Shown piece by piece: positions 8,063-16,492 of a DNA stretch of 43,625 nt. The position numbers and the translations under genes are program-made. Below the pieces are notes generated by a model that searched no databases, was not told the origin of the DNA, and was given only the letters and a program-made list of their open reading frames with translations. Position 1 is the stretch's first letter. The number at the start of each line of letters is the position of its first letter. This DNA is from CAIWAH01 sp043755815 (GTDB lineage Bacteria > Verrucomicrobiota > Verrucomicrobiia > Limisphaerales > UBA9464). The stretch covers positions 1-43,625 of the forward strand of contig JAYUSF010000223.1 in NCBI GenBank assembly GCA_043755815.1. Reading direction: 5' to 3'.

Positions 8063-8530
8063 ATGAAGATCAGCAAAGTCCTCAGCCTGTCAGCCCTCGC
8101 CCTCGCGCTCGCCGCCTCCGGCCGGCTCACCGCGGATGATTCGAAGAAACCGGAAACCGAGCGTCCTGAGCGTGGCCAGAATGTCCGCCCGGGCCGCGAT
8201 GTGGCGGTTCCTAACCTGGGCATTCCGCCAAAGCTTGAACTGCCGGCGGACCTGCAGAAACTGGTCGAGCAGTTCCGCACCCAGGCCCAGGCGTTCGTCA
8301 CTTCCCAGAAGGATCTCGCCCAGCAGTTGAAGGGCTCCACGAAGGAGCAAAAGGAACTGCTCAAGGATCAGCTCAAGACGAACCGCGAAAAATTCCTGGA
8401 AGACACCGCCCAACTCCGGGCTGACATCCGCGAACGCGTGAAGGAACTCAAGACCACGCTGAAGGAAACCCGCCCGATCGATGCCGGCGCCGGTGAAGGG
8501 CGCGGCAAGGGCCGTAGGGGCGGCAACTGA
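8063..8530 (+). CDS. Exported coiled-coil protein of unknown function
   Basis: A 155-residue protein starting MKISKVLSLSALALALAASG, a signal peptide. The mature region has a Pro/Arg-rich linker (about residues 25-55) and then a long, highly charged helix rich in Lys, Glu, Gln and Leu that should form a coiled coil (about residues 58-135). The C-terminus is Gly/Arg-rich (GRGKGRRGGN). It resembles periplasmic helical proteins in general layout but has no recognisable family motif. A candidate sigma-54 promoter lies upstream and a strong terminator follows at 8593, so it forms its own transcription unit. The small size and helical content would suit a periplasmic chaperone or adaptor, but nothing in the sequence proves this. 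Confidence 0.75.
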   Translation: MKISKVLSLSALALALAASGRLTADDSKKPETERPERGQNVRPGRDVAVPNLGIPPKLELPADLQKLVEQFRTQAQAFVTSQKDLAQQLKGSTKEQKELLKDQLKTNREKFLEDTAQLRADIRERVKELKTTLKETRPIDAGAGEGRGKGRRGGN

Positions 8531-8592
8531 TCTCCGGCCGGCGTGATGATGGTAACTCCCCCTCATTCCAAACCGTCCGCCGACGACTCCTG

Positions 8593-8627
8593 ACCGGCGC
8601 CCCAGATCCCGGGGCGCCGGTTTTTTT
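8593..8627 (+). terminator. Rho-independent terminator after the coiled-coil gene
   Basis: CCGGCGCCCC at 8594-8603 pairs perfectly with GGGGCGCCGG at 8611-8620 across a 7-nt loop and is followed by seven T residues. It lies 17 nt before the start of the outer-membrane barrel gene, so that gene needs read-through or a promoter within or very near the hairpin. Confidence 0.9.
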
Positions 8628-8643
8628 GGCCCCGAATCTCTCC

Positions 8644-9771
8644 GTGAAACGACCAAGCCTGTTCATTCTGGCCCTTTCTGCCGGCGGCCTGCCGGCGCTT
8701 GCGGGACCGCTCCTGTTTGGTCCCGCCATGAGCGAGCCCAGCCCGTTTCTGCTCTGGGACACCTCGGTCACGCTCCGGCCATCGTTCGGCTATAAGGACA
8801 ATCCGACACTCGCGCCGGATGCCTTCAAACAGGGCAGCGCCTTCGTGAATCTCGGGGCGGAAATGCTGCTCTTTCGGCTCCCCACCGGGGCCGATTCGTT
8901 TCACCTGTTTTGGTCGGGAGACGACCGCCGTTACCTCGGGTCGGACCTCGTGGAGACCGAGCAGATGTTCGTCACCCAGGCGAGCTATACCCGCAACCTG
9001 GGCAACGGCTGGTCCGGTTCGTTGACCGCGCAGCACGTCTTCGTCAATCAGGTCATTGATCTCTCCAGCGCGGACCTTGGCCTGGGAACCGGCCGAGCGG
9101 AGGGACATACCGTCACGCTCCGGCCGGGCGCGCGATTCGGCTTCGCAGACGACTGGTGGGTGGAACTCGAAGGCGACCTCACGCGGCAGATTTACGCGGC
9201 CCCACTGGATGGCTATTGGGAATACGTTCCAAAGCTAGTCCTCGGCTACCGTCTCCCGAATGAGTCGGCGCTCACCGCCGGCTACACGCACACCTGGCGC
9301 CCGTTCGATGATTCGCCGCTGCTAACCCCTTCGCGGGAACTGCTCCCCGGGACCAACACGCGAATCGAAAACGACCGCCTGGAACTTCGCTGGCGGCAGA
9401 ACTGGAATTCCGCCAGGTCATGGACCACCACGGTTAGGGCCTTTGCCGTCGCCACCCGCGACAACGGCTTCGGCTTCTTCGACTATCACCGCTGGGGCAC
9501 GGCCGCCGCGGCCCAATGGGTGGCCGGCCCATGGACCTTCAAGCTGTCCGGCCGATACAGCCGCTACGACTACGACGCCCAGTTGATCGCGCCCGATGAG
9601 GCGATCACCCGGTTGCGCGATGAGTTCTCGACGGAGGCGCGGGCCGAGTTCCTCCTCCGCAAGAGCCTAATCCTTTTCGCCAGCTACGAACTCGAACACT
9701 CCGAAGGAAATGTCAGCTCGGACAACTTTGCGGCTCAGACCGCCCAAACCGGACTTGAATGGGAGTTCTAA
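8644..9771 (+). CDS. Outer-membrane beta-barrel protein
   Basis: The product is about 375 residues with a signal peptide (MKRPSLFILALSAGGLPALA, from GTG 8644). Alternating strands rich in Tyr, Trp and Arg follow, such as LVLGYRLPNESALTAGYTHTW and FKLSGRYSRYDYDAQL. The last residues are LEWEF, ending in the aromatic residue expected for BAM-inserted barrels. The layout resembles the uncharacterised barrels that accompany PEP-CTERM/exosortase systems, but family membership is not certain. A TTG at 8626 is an alternative start. The histidine kinase begins 4 nt after its stop, so the two are probably translated together and may act together, for example as a surface sensor and its signalling partner. 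Confidence 0.8.
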   Translation: MKRPSLFILALSAGGLPALAGPLLFGPAMSEPSPFLLWDTSVTLRPSFGYKDNPTLAPDAFKQGSAFVNLGAEMLLFRLPTGADSFHLFWSGDDRRYLGSDLVETEQMFVTQASYTRNLGNGWSGSLTAQHVFVNQVIDLSSADLGLGTGRAEGHTVTLRPGARFGFADDWWVELEGDLTRQIYAAPLDGYWEYVPKLVLGYRLPNESALTAGYTHTWRPFDDSPLLTPSRELLPGTNTRIENDRLELRWRQNWNSARSWTTTVRAFAVATRDNGFGFFDYHRWGTAAAAQWVAGPWTFKLSGRYSRYDYDAQLIAPDEAITRLRDEFSTEARAEFLLRKSLILFASYELEHSEGNVSSDNFAAQTAQTGLEWEF

Positions 9772-9775
9772 TCCT

Positions 9776-11215
9776 GTGTCGACTGGACGTTGGACACCTG
9801 GAGCCGAACCGGGGATTCTGCCCGTTAGGCCCAACCGGGCCCACGCGTTTAAGTCGTTTGTCCAATCCCGATGGTTTGCGGTCCTCGCAGTCACGACGGC
9901 GCTGGCGCTCTTGGCCGGTGCGATTGCCCTCACCCAGGCGGAACTGCGCACTGAATTGCAGCGCCAGTTGGCGCGACGCGACGGCAATCTCTTCGCCATG
10001 CTGCTCCGGCGGCAGTTGCACGCCGATGAGTCGCAGTTGGATCCCGTGGCGGCGCTCCTCGAAACGGCCCGCCTGCCCGAACTGCCCGGCCTCCGCAGCC
10101 TGAGCCTTTTTGACACCAAAGGAGCCTTCACCGCCGCGATTCCCGCGACGGCGGCCGAATCCACCCTGTCGGAAACAGCCCTGGCCACGGCCCGGGCGGG
10201 CTCCACCTACAGTCACCTGAACCTGAATGCCGAACTGGCGCGGGAAACAATCCTGCCCTCCGAGACCTATGCCCCGCTCCTCGAAATCGTCATGGCGATC
10301 GACGACCCGCTGGGCGGTCGGGCCGGCTTCGCCCGGCTCGTGCTGGATGGTTCTGGGCTCGCCCTGGAATATGCCGAACTCGACGCGAGCCTTCGGCGTC
10401 AGGCGCTGATCGCCTTCGCGCTGGCCGGAAGCGCGATGGCGATGGCCCTCGGCTTTGCGTTCCAGCGCATTGACTCCATCAACCGGCGCCTGCGAACCGC
10501 CAACGCCGAACTGACCCTGGCCGCCAAGACGGCCGCCATCGGAGCCGTCACCTCGCACCTGATTCATGGGCTCAAGAACCCGCTTGCCGGCCTCCAGCAT
10601 TTTGTCGCCGCGCAGTCCGAACCCGGCGAAAGCGGATGGTCCGATGCCGCCGAAACCACCCGCCGGATGCGCGGCATGATTGACGGCGTGATGCATGTGC
10701 TCCGCGATGACGCCTTTGTTGGGCAACAGGAAGTTTCCCTTAGCGAGACCCTCGCGTCGGTGCCCCCTCGATTGGACCGGCTCGCCCGCAACCGTGGTGT
10801 CACCCTGCGTTGGGAGCAGCGCGTCGACCCGAAGTTGCCGGGGCGCGATGCCAACCTGATTGCGCTGGTGATCGAAAACCTGGTCACCAACGCCGTCCAA
10901 GCGTCCCCGGCCGGACGGGAGGTTTCCGTTCGCACCCTCAAGGCGAACTCAGGCTTCGACATCCTGGTGACCGACCACGGATCCGGACTACCCGACCACG
11001 TCCGCGAAAACCTGTTTACGCCCGTGCAGTCGACCAAGGACGGCGGCAGCGGCATCGGGCTCGCCCTCAGCCGGCAGATTGCCCTCAGCCTTGGCGCCTC
11101 GCTGGAATTGGTCTATTCGGGCAGTTCGGGCACCGAATTCGGCCTCCGGATCCCCGGCAAAGAAACGCCGCCCACTCGAAATCCAAACCCGGCGGACCGC
11201 AACCCGCTGGGCTAG
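9776..11215 (+). CDS. Membrane sensor histidine kinase
   Basis: The GTG start lies 4 nt after the barrel gene stop. The 479-residue protein has TM1 at about 33-53, a periplasmic sensor of about 150 residues, TM2 at about 208-228, and a cytoplasmic kinase core. The phospho-acceptor is H264 in HGLKNPLAGL; most HisKA proteins have Glu/Asp after this His, here it is Gly. The ATPase part shows the N box (NLVTNAVQASP) and a G box (DHGSGLPDHVRENLF...GGSGIGLAL). It has no obvious HAMP domain. Its likely partner is the sigma-54 response regulator at 6362, the only complete NtrC-type regulator in the window, separated by two genes. The signal is unknown. Confidence 0.92.
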   Translation: MSTGRWTPGAEPGILPVRPNRAHAFKSFVQSRWFAVLAVTTALALLAGAIALTQAELRTELQRQLARRDGNLFAMLLRRQLHADESQLDPVAALLETARLPELPGLRSLSLFDTKGAFTAAIPATAAESTLSETALATARAGSTYSHLNLNAELARETILPSETYAPLLEIVMAIDDPLGGRAGFARLVLDGSGLALEYAELDASLRRQALIAFALAGSAMAMALGFAFQRIDSINRRLRTANAELTLAAKTAAIGAVTSHLIHGLKNPLAGLQHFVAAQSEPGESGWSDAAETTRRMRGMIDGVMHVLRDDAFVGQQEVSLSETLASVPPRLDRLARNRGVTLRWEQRVDPKLPGRDANLIALVIENLVTNAVQASPAGREVSVRTLKANSGFDILVTDHGSGLPDHVRENLFTPVQSTKDGGSGIGLALSRQIALSLGASLELVYSGSSGTEFGLRIPGKETPPTRNPNPADRNPLG

Positions 11216-11236
11216 GGCGGCAGTGCCCGGATTCCC

Positions 11237-11314
11237 GGCGTGAACCGCCCTCGAAACCGTTTTCGCCCGTCAACGTCATGGTTCCGGTCGTTTGCCCGGG
11301 GGCGGTTTCACGCC
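11237..11314. repeat. Long imperfect inverted repeat between kinase and propeller genes
   Basis: GGCGTGAACCGCCC at 11237-11250 is the near-exact reverse complement of GGGCGGTTTCACGCC at 11300-11314 (one inserted base). Inside, CGAAA and TTTCG form a small hairpin around CCGT near 11252-11265. It fills most of the 116-bp gap before ATG 11332. Termination, attenuation or a mobile repeat are all possible; there is no T tract. Confidence 0.5.
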
Positions 11315-11331
11315 TAACCTGCATCCACCGC

Positions 11332-13521
11332 ATGACCCGGATCGCTTACGCACTCGGCCTCGCCTTCGCCCTGCTGACCCTCAGCCTGAATGCGGCCTCC
11401 CTCAGGTGGCGCTGGTCGAATCCGCTGCCGCACGGCAACAACGTCAATGACTTCGCCTACCGAACGAACCGCGGCTATGTGCAGGTCTGCGACCAAGGCC
11501 AAGTTTACACGAGCGCCGACTCCATTGATTGGACCCGGCACGACCTTGGGTTCCGTCAGCAGCTTCGCGGGGCCGCCTTCTTCGGCGACCGCCTGGTCGC
11601 CACGGGCGAATCCGGAACCGCAGTCTGGAGTGACGATCTCGCCCTTTTCAGCACGGTAAACCTCGGCACAGCGGATTGGCTGGAGGGTTTGGCGGCATCC
11701 GCGACCCGGTTGGTCGCGGTGGGTGATAATGCCTCCGTGTTCACGAGCGATACCGGCACGAACTGGACTCGGCGAACCCTGCCCGCGGCCCAGCAGGCCT
11801 GGTTCCGGGGCGCCGCCTGGGGTGGCACTGCGCCGGGATTTTTCGTCGCGGTTGGCGAAAACGGCATGTTGCTAACCAGCGTTGACGGGGTCACTTGGAC
11901 CAAACGCGCCATCAGCTCCGGCAACGGCGCGCACCTGAACCGAGTGACGTGGGCCGGCGGCGGCTTCGTGGCGGTGGGCGACGGCGGAACGGTTGTGTTC
12001 GGCAATGCCGCCGGCACGTCGTGGGTCCGCCAGCAGGCGTCCGGCGCCACCGGAGACCTGAACGCCGCGGCTGCCGCAAGCAACACGTCGCGCCTGGTCG
12101 TTGGCGACCAGGAAGCACGGGTCGCGGCGCTGGTCGGCAATTCCGTCATCTGGACTCCGCAGACCTCCACCAGCCTGGCGTCGCCGGTGCCGATCGCCAA
12201 CTACCTGAGCGCCGTGTGGGACACCGAACTGTTCCTGCTGGGCGGGCGCGCCGGACTCTTGGTTTACGGACAAGCCACCGGCATCACCGGACAGTTCTCC
12301 TGGACGACCTATCCGAGTCCGAGCCGGAACTGGCTGTTTGATCTCACCACCGCGACCACCACGGGCACCAATGTCACCGTCGCCGCTACCGGCGGCAGCC
12401 TGCTCTACCGGACCAACCGGACCACAAACACGTTCTATGTCGCGGCGGGCGACCGGGCGACGCTCCTGAACTCGGATGACGGGGTCACTTGGGCGAACTC
12501 CCTCGCGCCCGCCACCGCGACGAACCAGACGTATTTCGGAATTGGCGGCAATGACCGCGGGCTGGTTGCGGTCGGCAGCGCGGGCACGATCTCGTTCAGC
12601 CCGGTGGACTATGCTTCGCTGATCACGACGAACCGTTTCACCAATGGAGCGACCGTCACCGAGATCGTGCTGACCAACGCCTACAGCACCCTGGGTCTCG
12701 CCTGGTATGCATCCGCCTCGGGAACCATCAGCGACCTGCAGGCCGTCGCCGCCAGGGACTCGCGCTATGTTGTCGGCGGAGCGAACGGTTTTCTGGCGAC
12801 GAGTGACAACGGCACCAACTGGATCGCCCGGACTTCGGGCTCGACTCGCTATCTCAGCGGCCTCGAAACCCACCCTGGCGGATTCATCGCGGTCGGCGAC
12901 AGGGGCACGATCCTGACCTCGCCTGACGGCGTAGCGTGGACTCCTCGCACTTCCGGCACGGCCAACTGGCTTTATCGCGTCCGTTCAGCCAACGGTTTGT
13001 TGGTCGCAGTCGGACAGAACGGCACAATTCTCACCAGCCCTGACGCATCGAATTGGACGGCACGGGCGACGGGTCTGACGAACTGGCTGAACGACGTCGA
13101 GTTCGTCGCGGGCCAATGGTATGCCGTGGGCAACCAGGGCACGCTGCTCGCCAGTCCCGACGGAACTGTCTGGACGCAGGATCAAAGCCTTATCACGGGA
13201 AAATCGCTCTACACGGTCGCAACCCTGCGGGGCCAGTTGGTCACGGCCGGCGTTGAAGGAGTGATCCTGCGAGCCCAGGTCGGTCCCTTTCCGGAACCCG
13301 TGACGGTTGCGAATTATCCGAAGTCTCCCGCGGAATCGCTGTTTCTCTTCCTCGGCCAGCCCGACCAGACCTTCCGCCTGGAACGCGCCACGGATCTGCT
13401 CTCGTGGGAGCTCGATGCCAATCTCGAAATCACCGATCCCTCCGGGACGCAGCTCTACCTGAGCCCGCGCCCGAATGACGCCAGCCGGCAATGGTTCCGC
13501 GCCGTGGAAACCGGGCCCTGA
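11332..13521 (+). CDS. Exported Ycf48-like beta-propeller protein
   Basis: The 729-residue product begins with a signal peptide (MTRIAYALGLAFALLTLSLNA). More than ten repeats follow of the type [VA]AVGxxGTIL[TA]SxDGxxWTxR, as seen in Ycf48/BNR-like photosynthesis assembly factors and many secreted bacterial propellers. The repeats should fold into one or two beta-propellers. The last 70 residues (TFRLERATDLLSWEL ... QWFRAVETGP) form a C-terminal domain also seen in other exported proteins of this window. No catalytic residues are evident; a binding or scaffold role outside the cell is inferred. The reading frame is open far upstream, but this ATG gives the signal peptide. It is convergent with the RsmB-type gene, 7 bp apart. 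Confidence 0.8.
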   Translation: MTRIAYALGLAFALLTLSLNAASLRWRWSNPLPHGNNVNDFAYRTNRGYVQVCDQGQVYTSADSIDWTRHDLGFRQQLRGAAFFGDRLVATGESGTAVWSDDLALFSTVNLGTADWLEGLAASATRLVAVGDNASVFTSDTGTNWTRRTLPAAQQAWFRGAAWGGTAPGFFVAVGENGMLLTSVDGVTWTKRAISSGNGAHLNRVTWAGGGFVAVGDGGTVVFGNAAGTSWVRQQASGATGDLNAAAAASNTSRLVVGDQEARVAALVGNSVIWTPQTSTSLASPVPIANYLSAVWDTELFLLGGRAGLLVYGQATGITGQFSWTTYPSPSRNWLFDLTTATTTGTNVTVAATGGSLLYRTNRTTNTFYVAAGDRATLLNSDDGVTWANSLAPATATNQTYFGIGGNDRGLVAVGSAGTISFSPVDYASLITTNRFTNGATVTEIVLTNAYSTLGLAWYASASGTISDLQAVAARDSRYVVGGANGFLATSDNGTNWIARTSGSTRYLSGLETHPGGFIAVGDRGTILTSPDGVAWTPRTSGTANWLYRVRSANGLLVAVGQNGTILTSPDASNWTARATGLTNWLNDVEFVAGQWYAVGNQGTLLASPDGTVWTQDQSLITGKSLYTVATLRGQLVTAGVEGVILRAQVGPFPEPVTVANYPKSPAESLFLFLGQPDQTFRLERATDLLSWELDANLEITDPSGTQLYLSPRPNDASRQWFRAVETGP

Positions 13522-13528
13522 TCCAGCG

Positions 13529-15547
13529 CTACTCCTTGCGGCGCCAACCGGCCACGAACATGCCGTTGCCCAGCGTTTCCTGGGGCCACAGCGTGAGGGT
13601 TGGCGCAGGTGCCGAGCCTGGGAGGAACGGGTTTTCCAGGGGCAGCGGTTCAAGCTCCGGGTGCTGGGCAGCCAACTCCTTGACCACTTCCGTCGTCTCC
13701 GCCCGGCTGAGCGTGCACACCGCATAGGTCAGGCGGCCGCCGACCTTCAGGGCCGCGGCGGCATGATGAAGGATCTGTTTCTGGATGGCGGCCAGTTCGC
13801 TCACGTCCTGCGGGGTCACCGTCCAGCGCGAGTGGGGGTTGCGCCCCCAGGTGCCAATCCCGGAACACGGTGCATCCACGAGAATGCCGTCGAACCCGGT
13901 TTTGGTCGGCAGGTTGGCGGAACCATCCCACGACCGTGAACGGTAGTTGAAACAGCCGGCGCGGCCGGCGCGGAGTTTGAGCCGCTCCAACCGCCATTCG
14001 GAACGGTCGGTCGCCCAGATGAGACCTTTGCCCTCCATGAGATCCGACAGGTGCAGGGTCTTTCCGCCTTCCCCGGCACAGGTGTCCCACCAGGTCTCGT
14101 TCGGCTTCGGGGCGCAGATCAGCCCGACCGCCTGGGAGGCGATGTCCTGAATCTCGAAGGCACCGGCCTGAAACAGTTCATGGCGGAACAGATCCTCTTC
14201 GCCCACGTAACGGAACGCTTCCCGCAATTGGCCAAAGCCCGACGCCTCGCAGTTGCCGAGGAGGTTCTTCAGGTCGGCAACGGCTCCCTTGCGGGCCCGC
14301 AACCACAGCGGCGGCTCCGATTGCAGGGCGCGGACCCAGGGCCCGGCGACGCTGAGCTGCCCGCCGATCCATTCCGGCACCGCCCGGGCGATCAGCTCGG
14401 CGTCGCTGACCTCGGCCGGATTGGCCGCGAAACGGTTGGCCAATTCCAACGCGCCTTCAATCCGGCGCGGCAACGGCGCGTTTTCAGGCAGCCAGTGCAT
14501 CCACCGGTAAAAGCTGAACACCGCCCGGCTGATCCAGGCACTGTCGCCGCGGGTCAGACGCTTGCGCCGCGCAAGGGTCTGGCGCAGCAGGAGATCGGCG
14601 GAAATCCGCGGCGTCGCCTTCTCAATCACCATGACCGCGAGATCGAGATTGGAGCGACCGGATTCCTCATCCAGCGACTCGTCTTCATACGGTGCCGGAC
14701 CCGCCGGCCGTTGGGGAGCGTCCGGACGGGACGGCCGACCGAAGGCACGGCCGTCGCCACCTTCCGACCGGAAGGGCCGAACCGGGCCACGCCGATCGGA
14801 GTCATTCCGGAACGAAGACTCCCGAGGTCGTCCGAAAGCACCGTGCGAACGCGGGTTGCCAGGCCGATCCCCGGACGAACGCTCCGGACGAGCACCGCCC
14901 GCCTGCGAACGCGGACCGCCGCCCCAGGGCATGTTATCATTGCCCTCAAATCCATCGCCGGGACGGCGGAAGAGACGTTGGGGAATGACGCCGTGGTCCT
15001 GACGGGCCAGATCCGGCTCACCGCCGCCACGACCGTAACGGTCCTCGCCGCCTCGGCCCCCGCCGTAGCCACCTTCGTCACGCCCACGGCCGTAGCCGCC
15101 GCCTTGGTTTTCCCCATAGCCACCGTTGGCACCACTCCCGGATTGGCCACCATGATCGCCTTCCGGCCGCGGCGCGCCCCGGTAGAATGGCCGGGCGCCC
15201 GACTTGATGGCATCGCGCTCCAGACGGCCCGGACGCGGCGGACGCGGGGCGGAGAAGTCCTTGCGCGAACCGTCCGGCCGGAAGCTGGTCCGTGGCCGGA
15301 ACGGCCGGGCGCCGCCGTCGTCAGGCCGGCTCTCGCGGTTGTCATACCCGGCCGGGCCGCGGGCAGGTCCGGCGCCAAAATCACGGGCAGGCGGCCGGGA
15401 GAATCCTCGATCAAACCCGCGGGCTGGACCCTGGTCGGGGCCGCGGTTCGGTCCCCGCGAAGGTCCGCGAAACGGTGTGCCGGAGAACGGACCCCGGCGT
15501 TGCGGGCCGCGGCCACCGGGAGAAGGGGAATTGGGAAATGGGCTCAT
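13529..15547 (-). CDS. rsmB: RsmB/NOP family rRNA (cytosine-5)-methyltransferase with Arg/Gly/Pro-rich N-terminal extension
   Basis: The C-terminal 370 residues form an RsmB-type enzyme that methylates carbon 5 of a cytosine in 16S rRNA using SAM. A NusB-like helical part begins near residue 300. The two conserved cysteines are C561 (DAPCSGIG) and C611 (YAVCTLS), exactly 50 residues apart as in E. coli RsmB; C611 is the expected nucleophile. The first 290 residues are low-complexity, dominated by Arg, Gly, Pro, Asp and Ser, with many RG and GG steps, and are predicted to be disordered. Total length is 672 against about 430 for the family. The ATG overlaps the TGA of the TPR lipoprotein gene (ATGA), so the two are co-transcribed. 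The exact target base is inferred only from family. Confidence 0.88.
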   Translation of the reverse strand: MSPFPNSPSPGGRGPQRRGPFSGTPFRGPSRGPNRGPDQGPARGFDRGFSRPPARDFGAGPARGPAGYDNRESRPDDGGARPFRPRTSFRPDGSRKDFSAPRPPRPGRLERDAIKSGARPFYRGAPRPEGDHGGQSGSGANGGYGENQGGGYGRGRDEGGYGGGRGGEDRYGRGGGEPDLARQDHGVIPQRLFRRPGDGFEGNDNMPWGGGPRSQAGGARPERSSGDRPGNPRSHGAFGRPRESSFRNDSDRRGPVRPFRSEGGDGRAFGRPSRPDAPQRPAGPAPYEDESLDEESGRSNLDLAVMVIEKATPRISADLLLRQTLARRKRLTRGDSAWISRAVFSFYRWMHWLPENAPLPRRIEGALELANRFAANPAEVSDAELIARAVPEWIGGQLSVAGPWVRALQSEPPLWLRARKGAVADLKNLLGNCEASGFGQLREAFRYVGEEDLFRHELFQAGAFEIQDIASQAVGLICAPKPNETWWDTCAGEGGKTLHLSDLMEGKGLIWATDRSEWRLERLKLRAGRAGCFNYRSRSWDGSANLPTKTGFDGILVDAPCSGIGTWGRNPHSRWTVTPQDVSELAAIQKQILHHAAAALKVGGRLTYAVCTLSRAETTEVVKELAAQHPELEPLPLENPFLPGSAPAPTLTLWPQETLGNGMFVAGWRRKE

Positions 15548-16410
15548 GGTTTGGGCTGGTTGGGTTCGGTTTTCGGCAGTTGGAGCAGCACGGCATGAAC
15601 GCGGGCGACGTCGCCCATGTAGTTCCCGGGCTGCGCGAGGCTGGCGGCTTTCAAAATGTGTTCCTTCGCCTTCACGGCGTCGCCGACGGCCTCGAAGTAT
15701 AGGCCGACGTAAAGATAAGCGTAAAACTCATGCTCGCGGAGTTCCCGCGGGGAGGGCGCACCGGCTTTTGCCGCCGCGAAGATCTCTTCCACCGTGCCCT
15801 TGCCGGCAAACAGCCGCTGCACTTCGCGCATGGGCACGCGGCCGTCCTTCTCGATCTGGATCAACGCCTTCTTTGCCGCTTCCAGGTTCTCGGCCCGGGC
15901 GACACACAGGAAATGCCACACCGCATTTTCGACGTCCTCGGGATTGACGGTCTGGTGAACCTCGAACTGCTTGCGCCCGTCGGCAAAGCGGCCGGCGTAA
16001 TAAAGTGCAATGCCCCGCTGCCAGTTCTGGGGCCCCAGCTTGGGGGCCAGCTCGATGGCGCGGTCGAAGTCGGCGCACGCCGCCTCGATCTTCCCGGCCC
16101 GGAACAGCAGCGCGGCCCGTTCCTGCCGCAGGGCGGCGGATTCCGGCTCCAGCTTTACCGCCTCATCCAGGTCGTTGATCGCCCCCCGGCCGTCTTTCAG
16201 GAGCGCCCTCATTTGGGCGCGCAGGTGCAGCAGGCGATCGTCCTTTGGACTGCCGCTGATGGCCTGGGAGACGAGCGCCAATGCCTCCTCGCGTTGGCCG
16301 GCTTTCCACGCGGCCAAAGCCTTTTCCCGCGCTTCGTCGGGCTTGAGATCAGCCGCGGCGAGCGCCAGGCAGCCCGCGAGGGCAAGGGTGAAAAAGCGGC
16401 GAAAGTTCAT
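15544..16410 (-). CDS. TPR repeat lipoprotein
   Basis: A 288-residue protein starting MNFRRFFTLALAGC; L11-A12-G13-C14 is a good lipobox, so it is likely an anchored lipoprotein. Tetratricopeptide-like helical pairs run from about residue 22 to 160 (for example AWKAGQREEALALVSQAI and LFRAGKIEAACADFDRAIELAP), with further helices to about 270. TPR proteins serve as protein-binding scaffolds. The layout recalls NlpI-type lipoproteins, but homology was not tested. Its stop overlaps the start of the RsmB-type gene by 4 bp, so it is the upstream member of an operon, and TerC lies 82 bp further upstream on the same strand. An in-frame ATG at 16437 would add nine residues and spoil the lipobox spacing less than it helps, so 16410 was chosen. 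Confidence 0.82.
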   Translation of the reverse strand: MNFRRFFTLALAGCLALAAADLKPDEAREKALAAWKAGQREEALALVSQAISGSPKDDRLLHLRAQMRALLKDGRGAINDLDEAVKLEPESAALRQERAALLFRAGKIEAACADFDRAIELAPKLGPQNWQRGIALYYAGRFADGRKQFEVHQTVNPEDVENAVWHFLCVARAENLEAAKKALIQIEKDGRVPMREVQRLFAGKGTVEEIFAAAKAGAPSPRELREHEFYAYLYVGLYFEAVGDAVKAKEHILKAASLAQPGNYMGDVARVHAVLLQLPKTEPNQPKP

Positions 16411-16492
16411 CGCAAAAGGAGCAAAGAGATAGCGCATTACCGGCGCGAGACAATTCTCGGCGCCGTCCGCAACCCGGACATCCCGCCCAAGG

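Noticed and set aside
14051..15598. Long plus-strand open frame (about 515 codons) opposite the RsmB-type gene
   Set aside because: It is a shadow of the Arg/Gly/Pro-rich coding region; the minus strand has the conserved methyltransferase motifs and this frame has none.
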